DNA from: DT-110 sp030148525 | Lineage (GTDB): Bacteria > Bacteroidota > Bacteroidia > Chitinophagales > Saprospiraceae | DNA: 64,000 nt | Direction of reading: 5' to 3' | NCBI GenBank assembly: GCA_965227445.1 | Contig: OZ245751.1 | Span: 3,286,001 to 3,350,000 of the forward strand | Translations under genes and position numbers: made by a program | Notes under the pieces: generated by a model | The model's input: the letters and a program-made list of their open reading frames with translations, nothing else | Told to the model about the DNA's origin: nothing | Database searches by the model: none | In this document: piece by piece, positions 32,176 through 40,799 of the stretch | How the letters are laid out: each line of letters begins with the position of its first letter | How positions within the stretch are numbered: position 1 is the stretch's first letter

Positions 32176-32715
32176 ATGAAAAAAGTTTTGCTAAGCGGCC
32201 TTCTCCTCCTCGCAGTAACTGCCTTTTATGCCTTCCGGCCGGCGGTGGAAACTGAGCCGGCAGCGGCAGATGAGATCAAATGGTACACTTGGGAAGAGGC
32301 TATCCAATTGGCAGAAGATCAGCCCAAAAAGCTGTTTATCGATATGTATACCGACTGGTGTGGATGGTGCAAACGCATGGATGCAACCACCTTCAAAGAC
32401 CCCGAAGTGGTAAAGCACCTGAACGATAATTTTTATCCGGTGAAATTTGATGCCGAACAGAAGGAGGATGTAGAATACAAGGGCCACACCTTCAAGTTCA
32501 TCGCCTCCGGTCGCCGGGGTGTACACGAATTAGCCTACTCCCTGCTCGACGGTAAACTCGGTTATCCGTCTTATGTATACCTGGATGAGGAGCAGCGCCG
32601 GATTACTATTTCACCGGGCTACAAACCCGCCGATAAAATGCTGAAAGAACTGCAGTTTATCACCGGTGAACACTACAAAAATGGCACCTTCGAAGAGTTT
32701 ATGAGCGGCAAGTAA
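32176..32715 (+). CDS. Exported thioredoxin-like protein (DUF255-related)
   Basis: 179 residues. Signal peptide or anchor (VLLSGLLLLAVTAFYAF), then KWYTWEEAIQLAEDQPKKLFID split over the first strands and DMYTDWCGWCKRMD with the CGWC active site (about residues 62-65). TFKDPEVVKHLNDNFYPVKFDAE continues the thioredoxin fold in two blocks, and GYPSYVYLDEE supplies the cis-Pro. Proteins with the same layout reduce or shuffle disulfides in the periplasm (DsbD-gamma or DUF255 type). It is convergent with the next gene across a shared hairpin. Confidence 0.85.
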   Translation: MKKVLLSGLLLLAVTAFYAFRPAVETEPAAADEIKWYTWEEAIQLAEDQPKKLFIDMYTDWCGWCKRMDATTFKDPEVVKHLNDNFYPVKFDAEQKEDVEYKGHTFKFIASGRRGVHELAYSLLDGKLGYPSYVYLDEEQRRITISPGYKPADKMLKELQFITGEHYKNGTFEEFMSGK

Positions 32716-32745
32716 GTCGCCGATATTATCCTCGACAAAGAAGAT

Positions 32746-32779
32746 GCGGTTGCCGGTGTGCTATCACCCGGCAACTGCG
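32746..32779. terminator. Bidirectional terminator
   Basis: Hairpin GCGGTTGCCGG ... CCGGCAACTGC (one mismatch) between the stops at 32715 (plus) and 32781 (minus). Confidence 0.65.
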
Positions 32780-32780
32780 T

Positions 32781-33461
32781 TTACATATTCTTCAGTTTAG
32801 CCGTCATTTCTTCCAGTTTTTCCTGGAGTCCCGAAGCCTGCTCGTAGGATTTGCTTTCCCGCATTTCCTGTGACAGCTCATCAATGGTGTCCAGGTAGGC
32901 GGCATCTCCCACCAGATTGTATCGCAACTCTTCCAATTCAGCTAATTCCTCGTATTTATCTTCTTGCAATTCCAGTAGTTTTTGTCGCTTTTCGTTGAGT
33001 TGCTGCTCCAGGCGGTGATTTTTTAGCAAGCTTTCCAGGCGCTGCTGAGCCGTTTCGAAGAAAGAGGCCTTTGTTTCCCGCAACTTCTTTTCGCGATAGA
33101 AGGCCGCCAGCAATTTATCGGACTCGCTGCGATTGGCTGCACTCAGCTGCGGAACTCCCTTAGTCCCTTTTTCCAGTTCCTGGATGCTGTTTCGAATATC
33201 GTTTAGATCCTCCTGATTTTGTTTTTGCAGCGTGCGGCATTCCTCTAATTGAGCCTGTATCCGACCTTCCACAGTTCCGCTAAAAGCAGCATCCTCTTGT
33301 TTGTTTTTCCAGTAGGTGTATATAAAATACCCAAGGAATCCCACGGCTGCGGCCAGAAGGACCACCAGGAACAACAGGCGAAACACGAATAAAAACCGGA
33401 AGGCCAAAAGGATGACGGCTACGCCGGCCAAAATATATACCCAACGAGGCTGCTGATTCAT
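32781..33461 (-). CDS. Membrane-anchored coiled-coil protein, function unknown
   Basis: 226 residues. Two close hydrophobic segments (YILAGVAVILLAFRFLFV and LLFLVVLLAAAVGFLGYFIY, residues 9-50) are followed by a long charged helical region (about 70-226: EECRTLQKQNQEDLNDIRNS, RLEQQLNEKRQKLLELQEDK) with heptad spacing of hydrophobics. The likely topology is N-terminal membrane hairpin with a cytoplasmic coiled coil. I do not recognise the family; septum- or envelope-associated scaffolds can look like this, but nothing specific supports a role. Confidence 0.65.
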   Translation of the reverse strand: MNQQPRWVYILAGVAVILLAFRFLFVFRLLFLVVLLAAAVGFLGYFIYTYWKNKQEDAAFSGTVEGRIQAQLEECRTLQKQNQEDLNDIRNSIQELEKGTKGVPQLSAANRSESDKLLAAFYREKKLRETKASFFETAQQRLESLLKNHRLEQQLNEKRQKLLELQEDKYEELAELEELRYNLVGDAAYLDTIDELSQEMRESKSYEQASGLQEKLEEMTAKLKNM

Positions 33462-33717
33462 AAAATGGAAACGTGCTTTTTCCCAAGGTAACGAAAGTAT
33501 GACAATCCGAATTTCGGAAATTCAGTCCGTAATTCTGGATGATTCATCATACTTCTTAAACCGTTTAAGCAAATGCGTGTTAGAGTTACGTTTTTTATAC
33601 CGATGAGGAGGTGCTTTGTTCCCTCCTATAGCATACACCGGTTACAAATTGCTAATGTTTTTTGTTTGTTTATAGTTTATGCGGGTGCTCCGATAGGAGT
33701 ACCTTTTTTTACGCCCT

Positions 33718-33779
33718 GCTCCAAATTTCTGTTGGGGCTGTTGGCTTGATTGCCAACAGCCCCAACAGAAATTTGGAGC
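33718..33779. repeat. Perfect 28-bp stem hairpin upstream of the sugar dehydrogenase
   Basis: Arms from GCTCCAAATTTCTG through GTTGGGGCTGTTGGC and their exact complement surround a 6-base loop (TTGATT). Total 62 bases without one mismatch, ending 47 bases before the ATG at 33827. The 365-bp gap around it holds also a TATACCG-like fragment near 33597. It could be a terminator for read-through, a 5'-UTR structure or a mobile palindrome. Confidence 0.75.
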
Positions 33780-33826
33780 GGTTCTTGAGACTACCTACCT
33801 TAAGCGTGCAATTTAAAAGCTCCGTC

Positions 33827-36541
33827 ATGCGCTTATTTCTTATTCTGCCCTTATGCCTGCTCTGCCTGGACCTGGCGGCTCAACTGCCCGATGATTTCTA
33901 CGATCAGATCTACCTCGATAATTTTGATTTTGCGACTGGTTTCACCTTCGATGACGAGGGCTTCATGTACGTTTGGGAGAAAAAAGGCCTGGTGCATCGC
34001 ATCGACACGAATGGGCAACGGCAAGCCGCGCCCTTCCTGGATCTGCGAGAGGAGGTCTCCAACTGGAAAGACCACGGACTAATGGGCTTTGCCCTGGACC
34101 CGGATTTCCTGACCAACGGTCGGTGCTATGCCTTGTACACCCTTGACTTACATCATCATTTTCATTACGGAACGCCCCTGTATAAAGCCGACAGTACCGT
34201 AACCTTTCACCCTACTATTGGTCGGGTGACAAGCTATCAGGCTAAAAAACGGGGTGAACATATGATCACTGACCCCGACACCCGAAAAGTACTACTGGGC
34301 GAAAGCATTGACAATGGTATTCCATTACTCTACGAATTTCATGGCTTAGGGAGTTTGCTCGCGGCCGATGATGGTACCCTGCTCATCTCCTGTGGAGATG
34401 CTACCGGCAATGAGACCGCCGATACGGGCGGTGATCCCGACAACGAATTCGTGCAAAAAGCCCTTGAACTGGGGATTATCAGCGAGGACCAGGACCTGGG
34501 TTCCTACCGCGCCCAGTACCTCGGCAACCTGAACGGCAAGGTACTGCGTATTGACGCCGAAACTGGTGATGGTTTGCCCTCCAATCCCTTTTACGATGCG
34601 GAAGCTCCCCGCAGCCCGCAATCGAGGGTTTGGATTCGTGGGTTACGCAACCCTTACCGCATGGTGCTCGAACCAGAAACGGGAAGCCATTATGCCGCCG
34701 AAGGAGATCCCGGCACCCTGCTGATCGGTGATGTAGGCAATGGCGCCTGGGAAGAATTGAACCGGGCCGAAACGGGTGGCCTCAACTTTGGCTGGCCACT
34801 TATCGAAGGGATTAATCTGATGTGGGCCTTCTGGAGTAAGGAGGTGCCCGAGAACCCCATGGCCCCCAATCCCCTCTTCGGTCAGGGCTGCGATCAGGAG
34901 TTTTTCACCTTTAAACAGTTGATGGTGCGTACAGAACAGGACCGTCCCGCCCTGCCACCGAATCCCTGCAACCCCAACGAGCCCATCAACGCCGAGGCCT
35001 TTCCCTCTCAAGGGTTGACCCCGCTGTTGACCTGGAGTAACGCCAACTGGAATAAACCGGCCCGCGCCCTTACCCTCCGATTCGATGAAAACGGGGATGC
35101 TCGCGGGCTGGAACTCTCCGCTGCCGAATCCCCCGTGGAAGGCGAAAATTTTGATGGATTCTCCTCCATGGCCGGTGTATTTTATACCGGCGATGTGTAT
35201 CCCGAACTCTACCGGGGCGATTATTTCACCTTTGACTTCAGTGGCTGGATCAAACACGTAACCTTCGATGAAAACGGCCAACTTAAGGCCATTGATCATT
35301 TCCATAATGACGCGGGCAATATCATCCACATGGGCCTAAGCCCTAAAACCGGCCAATTGTATTACCTCAATCTGGAAGGACAAATCCGCGAAATATCCTA
35401 CGGAGGGAATCCTCCGCCCAAGGCTATTATTCAGGCCGAACCCTATTTTGGCGGAAGCCCGCTGGAGGTGCAGTTCGACGCCGGCCAATCCTACGACGAG
35501 CAACAGCCCATCACCGATTACCTATGGGACTTTGGGGATGGTACGAGCAGCACCGATATAACCCCTGCTCATACCTTCGCCGCCAGTGGCTCAGAGCCCG
35601 AATCGTTTACCGTAAAGCTCACGGTTTCCGATAGTGCCGGGGCCGCTGCCACCACCGAACGGATCGTATCGCTCAATAATAGTCCGCCGCAGGCGGCTAT
35701 TTCCTCCTTTCAGGATGGGGACCAGTACCCGATGGATCGCACCACCCTGCTACACCTGGAAGCCGATGTATCCGATGCTGAACACGACGATGCCTCCCTC
35801 CAGTACGAATGGAAAGTCTACCTGCACCACAATGATCACTTCCACCCTGAGCCCACCGACTTTAACCACACCAGTTACGCCCTGATCAGCCCCCTCGGGT
35901 GCCAGACCGAATTGTACTGGTACCGCGTCGAACTCCGGGTCACCGATCCGGCCGGCCTGACCGCTACCGATACCAGAACGGTGCATCCTTATTGCGGCCC
36001 CGATTTCGTGGATTGGATGGAACTGGATGGCAGATCCCGCGCTAAAGCAGTTGACTTAGAATGGTCCACCAACCTGGAAGACAGTGTCGATCATTATGTT
36101 GTACAGCGAACCACTGACTTCTTTCACTTTGAGGCGATAGGTCAGATTCCTGCTTCCGGACCGGGCAACAGCTACTCCTTGACCGACCAGTCGCCTCTGC
36201 TGGGCGACAATATCTACCGGATCAAGGCCGTGCGCAGCGGTGGGGCCTACGATTATTCGGAGTTCATTACGGTGGCCTACCCCAAACCGGTGCCCATGCG
36301 GCTTTCGCCAAATCCAGCTCATCAGTTTGTTGACCTACAGGTACGAAATACGGAGTCGGACCGGATCCATTTCGAGCTCTTCTCCTTGTCCGGCATCCGC
36401 CTCCGCCAGACGGACTGGGAAGCCACCCCGGGCGTCCGCTTCGAAAGGACTATCGGGATCAGCCAGTTACCCGCGGGTGTCTACCTCTACCGGGTTTTGG
36501 ATGGTAACCGGCGGAAGGTGGGGAAGTTGGTGGTGCGGTAG
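33827..36541 (+). CDS. Secreted PQQ-type sugar dehydrogenase with PKD and T9SS type-A sorting domains
   Basis: 904 residues from the ATG at 33827 (MRLFLILPLCLLCLDLAAQ, a clean signal peptide). The frame is open from 33662, but that stretch contains the hairpin. Residues about 25-500 are a glucose/sorbosone-dehydrogenase beta propeller (HGLMGFALDPDF, GLGSLLAADDGTLLISCGD, RVWIRGLRNPYRM, LLIGDVGNGAWEELN, GLNFGWP). A PKD domain (about 525-615; YLWDFGDGTSS), a second Ig-like domain and an FN3-like segment follow. The C-terminus (LSPNPAHQFVDLQV ... LPAGVYLYRVLDG) is the T9SS signal. It should oxidise a sugar or aldose outside the cell, if it binds PQQ; several family members have no confirmed substrate. 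Confidence 0.88.
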   Translation: MRLFLILPLCLLCLDLAAQLPDDFYDQIYLDNFDFATGFTFDDEGFMYVWEKKGLVHRIDTNGQRQAAPFLDLREEVSNWKDHGLMGFALDPDFLTNGRCYALYTLDLHHHFHYGTPLYKADSTVTFHPTIGRVTSYQAKKRGEHMITDPDTRKVLLGESIDNGIPLLYEFHGLGSLLAADDGTLLISCGDATGNETADTGGDPDNEFVQKALELGIISEDQDLGSYRAQYLGNLNGKVLRIDAETGDGLPSNPFYDAEAPRSPQSRVWIRGLRNPYRMVLEPETGSHYAAEGDPGTLLIGDVGNGAWEELNRAETGGLNFGWPLIEGINLMWAFWSKEVPENPMAPNPLFGQGCDQEFFTFKQLMVRTEQDRPALPPNPCNPNEPINAEAFPSQGLTPLLTWSNANWNKPARALTLRFDENGDARGLELSAAESPVEGENFDGFSSMAGVFYTGDVYPELYRGDYFTFDFSGWIKHVTFDENGQLKAIDHFHNDAGNIIHMGLSPKTGQLYYLNLEGQIREISYGGNPPPKAIIQAEPYFGGSPLEVQFDAGQSYDEQQPITDYLWDFGDGTSSTDITPAHTFAASGSEPESFTVKLTVSDSAGAAATTERIVSLNNSPPQAAISSFQDGDQYPMDRTTLLHLEADVSDAEHDDASLQYEWKVYLHHNDHFHPEPTDFNHTSYALISPLGCQTELYWYRVELRVTDPAGLTATDTRTVHPYCGPDFVDWMELDGRSRAKAVDLEWSTNLEDSVDHYVVQRTTDFFHFEAIGQIPASGPGNSYSLTDQSPLLGDNIYRIKAVRSGGAYDYSEFITVAYPKPVPMRLSPNPAHQFVDLQVRNTESDRIHFELFSLSGIRLRQTDWEATPGVRFERTIGISQLPAGVYLYRVLDGNRRKVGKLVVR

Positions 36542-36600
36542 TGGAGATTTGGGGAAAGGGGGAATTGGAGAAAGGGGGAATTGGGGAATTGGGGATTCTA
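36541..36600. repeat. G-rich degenerate array after the stop codon
   Basis: GGGGAAAGGGGGAATTGG, GAGAAAGGGGGAATTGG and GGGAATTGGGGATT follow the stop directly, with period seven to nine. Confidence 0.6.
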
Positions 36601-36672
36601 CCGAAGTTCCTGCTCCCTGGTAGTGTCGGCATTCGTCGCGTCTCGTTTTTTCGATCAGGTGATTTGGGGACG

Positions 36673-36708
36673 CACACTCCTTTTTGGCTTTCGCCAAAAA
36701 GGAGTGTG
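36673..36708. terminator. Bidirectional terminator built on GGCTTTCGCC
   Basis: Perfect 16-bp stem CACACTCCTTTTTGGC / GCCAAAAAGGAGTGTG with a TTTC loop, between the convergent stops at 36541 and 36792. The top of the stem is a copy of the recurring 13-mer. Confidence 0.7.
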
Positions 36709-36791
36709 TTCAATTCAGCATTCAACATTTCCTGGAATGGGGCTACTGAATACGTTTACTCTATTCAAATACATCCAGGTATTATAGAGGA

Positions 36792-38078
36792 CTAAACAAC
36801 CTCTGCCACCACAAAAATGCTGCCTCCTACGAAGATCAGGTCATCCTTACCGGCCGCTTTTTTGGCGGAAGCCAGGGCATCCGTAACAGAAGTATGGACC
36901 GACCCCACTATACCGGCGGTATGAGCCCGATCAGCCAGCTCCTGCGCATCCAGGCCGCGGGGAACATCGGGGCGGGAGAAGTAGTAGCGGGCATCCCGCG
37001 GCAGGTAGGGAAATACCTTGCTTAGGTCTTTATCATTCACTACACCCAATACTATGTGGAGTTGCTCGTGGGGAATGCGGGCCAGTTGCTCCACCACGAA
37101 GCGCAGGCCCGCTTCGTTATGGGCACTGTCGCAGAGGATGATGGGATCTTCGCCCAGTAGTTGCCAGCGGCCCACGAAACGGGACAGGGTGCGGAGATTG
37201 CCCAGGCCCTGACGGATGTGTTCTTCGGTGATGTGCCAGTCTTCGGCGAGGTGGTCCACGGCCTGGAGGACCGTTTGCAGATTGTAGCGTTGGTAATCAC
37301 CGTACAGCTCCGTTCGCAGGTGGATCAGATAGGGTTCGCCATCGCGGGTGACCAGGTAGGTGGACCCGGTATAATCGGATTCAACCACAGTGGCATCCAG
37401 GTGGTGGTCGGCAAAAGATATGGGGCTTCCCTCTGCTTCGGCTTTCGCCAAAAAAACGGGTTTGGTCTCGGCTTGGGTCTCACCGATCACTACGGGAACA
37501 CCGGGCTTGATGATCCCTGCCTTCTCGCCGGCGATCAGTTCCAGGGTATCGCCCAGAAATTGCATATGGTCGAAGCTGATATTGGTGATTACACAGAGCT
37601 CCGGGGTAATGATGTTGGTAGAATCCAGGCGGCCACCCAAGCCTACTTCGATAATTGCTATATCGACCTTTTGCTCCGCAAAATAGCAGAAAGCCATAGC
37701 TACCGTGATCTCGAAATAGGATGGCTTGATCTCCTCCATCAGGTATTGATGCCGGTCCACAAAATCCACGACCCACTGTTCGGGCAGCAGCTCTCCGTTG
37801 AGCTTAATGCGTTCGCGGAAGTCGCGGTAGTGAGGCGAGGTGTACAGGCCAGTCTTATAGCCGGCCGACTGAAAAATAGCGCTCAGCATGTGAGCGGTAC
37901 TTCCTTTTCCATTGGTGCCGGCAATATGAATGGATTTGAACTGTTGGTGCGGATTGCCCAGGGCCTCGCACAGTTGCTGTATGTTGGTCAGGTCCTTCTT
38001 AAAGGCGGCTGCCCCGATGCGTTGAAACATCGGTAGCTGACGGTACAAATAGTCAAGTGTCTCCTGGTAGGTCTTCAT
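36792..38078 (-). CDS. folC: Folylpolyglutamate / dihydrofolate synthase
   Basis: 428 residues from the ATG at 38078 (MKTYQETLDYLYRQLPMF). The frame to 38126 adds residues overlapping a terminator hairpin and is rejected. It joins glutamate to dihydropteroate and to folates. Motifs: HIAGTNGKGSTAHMLSA (ATP loop), YTSPHYRDFRERI, EVGLGGRLDSTNII, FDHMQFLGDTLELIAGEKAGI and LCDSAHNEAG. Size and layout are standard. It is cotranscribed with nothing obvious; a strong hairpin separates it from the TonB gene upstream. Confidence 0.95.
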   Translation of the reverse strand: MKTYQETLDYLYRQLPMFQRIGAAAFKKDLTNIQQLCEALGNPHQQFKSIHIAGTNGKGSTAHMLSAIFQSAGYKTGLYTSPHYRDFRERIKLNGELLPEQWVVDFVDRHQYLMEEIKPSYFEITVAMAFCYFAEQKVDIAIIEVGLGGRLDSTNIITPELCVITNISFDHMQFLGDTLELIAGEKAGIIKPGVPVVIGETQAETKPVFLAKAEAEGSPISFADHHLDATVVESDYTGSTYLVTRDGEPYLIHLRTELYGDYQRYNLQTVLQAVDHLAEDWHITEEHIRQGLGNLRTLSRFVGRWQLLGEDPIILCDSAHNEAGLRFVVEQLARIPHEQLHIVLGVVNDKDLSKVFPYLPRDARYYFSRPDVPRGLDAQELADRAHTAGIVGSVHTSVTDALASAKKAAGKDDLIFVGGSIFVVAEVV

Positions 38079-38103
38079 AATTGACAAAGATAATGCTCCT
38101 ACC

Positions 38104-38165
38104 CTTTCAAAAAACAGACGGGCCAATTGTCTTTGAAGACAATTGGCCCGTCTGTTTTTTGAAAG
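38104..38165. terminator. Perfect 28-bp stem hairpin between tonB-like gene and folC
   Basis: Arms from CTTTCAAAAAACAGACG through GGCCAATTGTC, with an exact complement and a 6-base loop (TTTGAA). Total 62 bases. The T-tract lies in the stem base. It follows the stop at 38175 by 9 bases and probably ends the exbB-exbD-exbD-tonB transcript. Confidence 0.75.
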
Positions 38166-38174
38166 AATCCGAAT

Positions 38175-39086
38175 CTACTGAACGCGGAAGTTGTAGGTAA
38201 TCGTACCGCACTGCTTATCCACACTGCCTTCCGAGAATTTCCATTTTTTGGCATTAGCTACGGCCAGTTGCTTCAGGCGGGCACTGGACGAGGTGGTACC
38301 GCGTTGGGTAAATTCGGCAGATGTTACCTTACCGGATTTATCCACGCACACGCGCACTACAATAACACCCTGATCTTGTGAGCGGTCGGTAATGCGGGGG
38401 GAAGCAGTTACACCGCGATTACCCAAACCACCACCAACTGTACCGGAGCCGGTACTAACGCCTTCCAGTTTGGAAGCATCGGGATCACCTTCGGGGTCAC
38501 CCTGGTTCCCTTCCTTACCGGTGTCGCCTTTACCTTTTCCGTCGCCAAAGAGGCCTCCTAATTTATCTTTAAGCTCGTCGGCTTCCGCCTTCTTTTGGGC
38601 TTCCGCTTCGGCTCTTTTGCGGGCTTCTTCTTCCTGGCGCTTGCGCTCTGCTTCGGCCTCCTGCTGTTTGCGAAGTTCTTCCAGTCGTTCTTGTTCTTTG
38701 CGTTGCTGTTCGCGGCGCTCCTGCTCGCGCAGGGCTACCTCATCGGGATCTTCGGTAGTGATCACCTCTTCCTCGACGGGGTTGGGGTCAGGAGCTTCCT
38801 CTACCGGAGGTGTCGGCTCTGATAGATCTTCCTGCGGCTGCTCCTCGGGTTGATCTTCCTCGACGGGATCGGCAACGGCCGGTGCCGAAGGGCCCGCATT
38901 GTCAGTACCTTGTCCCAGGTCGGGTAATCCCAGGTTTACGAGGATGCCTTCCTGCCCGGGAGGCGGCACAGGGTAGCGCAGCAGGGGCAGGAAAATGAGT
39001 ATCAACACGGCTATACCGCCAATGGTACTCGCCGTCCGGCCTCTGCGTTTGTCTTTCTGTTCGTGATGATCGATGATAGCATCCAT
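38175..39086 (-). CDS. TonB-like energy transducer
   Basis: 303 residues. Cytoplasmic N-terminus (DHHEQKDKRRGR), one membrane helix (TIGGIAVLILIFLPLL, about 21-36), a Pro/Glu-rich periplasmic spacer (55-115), a charged helix of RKEQERLEELRKQQEAEAER type (118-180), a Gly-rich segment, and a C-terminal TonB-like domain (QGVIVVRVCVDKSGKVTSAE ... ANAKKWKF). It would carry energy from ExbB/ExbD to outer-membrane receptors such as SusC. It is the last gene of a four-gene operon with ExbB and two ExbD. A Cys pair (VCVDKSG and KQCGT) may form a disulfide in the C-terminal domain. Confidence 0.88.
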   Translation of the reverse strand: MDAIIDHHEQKDKRRGRTASTIGGIAVLILIFLPLLRYPVPPPGQEGILVNLGLPDLGQGTDNAGPSAPAVADPVEEDQPEEQPQEDLSEPTPPVEEAPDPNPVEEEVITTEDPDEVALREQERREQQRKEQERLEELRKQQEAEAERKRQEEEARKRAEAEAQKKAEADELKDKLGGLFGDGKGKGDTGKEGNQGDPEGDPDASKLEGVSTGSGTVGGGLGNRGVTASPRITDRSQDQGVIVVRVCVDKSGKVTSAEFTQRGTTSSSARLKQLAVANAKKWKFSEGSVDKQCGTITYNFRVQ

Positions 39087-39169
39087 AGCTGATCGATTTT
39101 ATTGGTATTCAACGGTATAAACGCCAGGCACCCACAAATCATTCCGGGGCTTAGCGTATTAGCACCGTT

Positions 39170-39571
39170 TTAACGTTTCTCGGCGGCTAATATACCGTCG
39201 GCGCCTACCGTCAGGGCAATATCCATGATCGCCACCACGTACTCGGTGGGTGTTCCCTGTGCAAAGGCGATGGTGAATTTGTACCGACCGGAGGCTCCCC
39301 GGCTTTGCTGGGCTAACTCGCTTTCCAGGATGCCCAGCGAAACCCGGCGCCCGTTGAGGTAATAGTTGCCGTTACGGGTAATACGCACCTGGTCCAGACT
39401 CGAATCACTGGTTTGGGGCGCATTACTTGATCCCGGCAATTTCAGGTTCAGCGAGTTGGGGGCCACCAAGCTCGACGTAAGCATGAAAAAGATCAACAAC
39501 AGAAAAATGATGTCGGTCAAAGACGACATGCTGAATTCCGCGCTGACTTTACTTCTCTTTTTGAGACCCAT
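39170..39571 (-). CDS. exbD: ExbD/TolR-family biopolymer transport protein
   Basis: 133 residues. One N-terminal membrane helix (SLTDIIFLLLIFFMLTSSLV) with the conserved Asp of the proton channel just ahead of it, then a small periplasmic domain. It works with ExbB to energise TonB. It is the second of two ExbD copies that share an almost identical N-terminus (KVSAEFSMSSLTDIIFLLLI) but differ in the periplasmic part (here PNSLNLKLPGSS). The start lies 18 bases after the stop of the first copy. Paired ExbD genes are common in Bacteroidota and may form mixed dimers. Confidence 0.93.
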   Translation of the reverse strand: MGLKKRSKVSAEFSMSSLTDIIFLLLIFFMLTSSLVAPNSLNLKLPGSSNAPQTSDSSLDQVRITRNGNYYLNGRRVSLGILESELAQQSRGASGRYKFTIAFAQGTPTEYVVAIMDIALTVGADGILAAEKR

Positions 39572-39589
39572 TGGGTTCTGTTTATTTTT

Positions 39590-39997
39590 TTAACTCTCTC
39601 GTGGCTGGGTGGCCAAAATAGCTTTGACTCCCAGACGAGCGGAGATTTCCATCACATTAACGACGTAGTCGAAGGGCGTACCTATCTCGGCCACGATGGT
39701 TACCGTATACGATTCTTTTTCCAATGTGGAAGCATTGGCAATCTCATTGCGCAGCGCTCGTTCCAGAGCACTCCGCGAAACATCTTCGCTACCCACGGTA
39801 TGCTGACCGTTTTTCTCAATACTGACCACCACGGAGGTCGGGGCTACCGTTTTAGAGTCCGACTCCGGCAACTCGAAGGGTTGCAGGTTCACCAGCGTGG
39901 AGGTGAGCATGAAGAAGATCAGCAACAGGAAAATGATGTCGGTCAAGGACGACATGCTGAATTCCGCGCTGACTTTATTTCGGCGTTTTAGTCCCAT
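39590..39997 (-). CDS. exbD: ExbD/TolR-family biopolymer transport protein
   Basis: 135 residues. Same membrane segment as the next gene (SLTDIIFLLLIFFMLTSTLV) with the channel Asp; the periplasmic part reads LQPFELPESDSKTVAPTSVV. It starts 3 bases after the ExbB stop, so translation is likely coupled. It forms the proton-driven complex with ExbB. Confidence 0.93.
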   Translation of the reverse strand: MGLKRRNKVSAEFSMSSLTDIIFLLLIFFMLTSTLVNLQPFELPESDSKTVAPTSVVVSIEKNGQHTVGSEDVSRSALERALRNEIANASTLEKESYTVTIVAEIGTPFDYVVNVMEISARLGVKAILATQPRES

Positions 39998-40000
39998 ACA

Positions 40001-40690
40001 TTATGTGGTTGGTTCCTGCAGCAGATCCATAAACTCAGTGGTGCCCCGCTCCATCTTAAAGACCACCTTCTCGACATTCGCCACGAGAATGTTATAGCCT
40101 ACAAAGGCCAAAATACCGATGGCCAATCCCATGGCGGTCGTAATCAGGGCCGTATAAATACCACCGGCCAGTACCGAGGGTGTTACGTTCTGCTGGGTCG
40201 ACATATTATAGAAGGCCGAGATCATACCGGTTACCGTACCGAAGAATCCGATCATCGGGGCTGCACCGGCAATAGATGCCAGGGTCGACAAGGATTTCTC
40301 CAGTTTGAAAATCTCGAGGTTACCCACGTTTTCAATGGCCGCATCGATATCGCGGAGGGGTTTACCGATCCGTTGCAACCCTTTTTCCACCATACGGGCA
40401 ACCGGCGAATCAGTCGTTTGGCAAAGGGCTTTGGCTCCCTGAATATTTCCGGACTGCACATTGGCCCGGATGTTGTTCATAAAGCTGGCATCTACCTTTC
40501 CCGCCCGCTTGATCGCACCGTATCGTTCGAAGAAGATGTAGATGGAGATCACGAACAAAATGAACATAACAATATAAATGATGATCCCCAGGACACCGGA
40601 GTCGATCAGGATATTGAACAGGTTTTGGGTTTCTTCCTCTCGTTCCAATCCTTCCGTTGTCTGGAACAATAAGAGCATGTTTTGCAGCAT
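40001..40690 (-). CDS. exbB: MotA/TolQ/ExbB proton-channel protein
   Basis: 229 residues with three membrane helices (LGIIIYIVMFILFVISIYIFF; TLASIAGAAPMIGFFGTVTG; LITTAMGLAIGILAFVGYNIL). The stretch APMIGFFGTVTGMISAFYNM is the ExbB/TolQ signature with the channel-lining Thr. First gene of the exbB-exbD-exbD-tonB operon. Upstream lies a 740-bp repeat-rich gap; I found no clear -7/-33 pair for this operon. Confidence 0.95.
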   Translation of the reverse strand: MLQNMLLLFQTTEGLEREEETQNLFNILIDSGVLGIIIYIVMFILFVISIYIFFERYGAIKRAGKVDASFMNNIRANVQSGNIQGAKALCQTTDSPVARMVEKGLQRIGKPLRDIDAAIENVGNLEIFKLEKSLSTLASIAGAAPMIGFFGTVTGMISAFYNMSTQQNVTPSVLAGGIYTALITTAMGLAIGILAFVGYNILVANVEKVVFKMERGTTEFMDLLQEPTT

Positions 40691-40799
40691 GAATTCGAGA
40701 TTTTACGACTAAAAATTGGTTTTCGTCAATGGCGGTTCGCCTGTCGGGCACTTACCCATCCGGATTCCTAACGCTGTATATACCACATTAAGTATACAC

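Noticed and set aside
33662..33826. Upstream extension of the sugar dehydrogenase
   Set aside because: The extra 55 codons include the 28-bp hairpin and precede a perfect signal peptide at 33827.
40373..40672. Antisense frame over exbB
   Set aside because: Shadow of a strongly conserved gene without own features.
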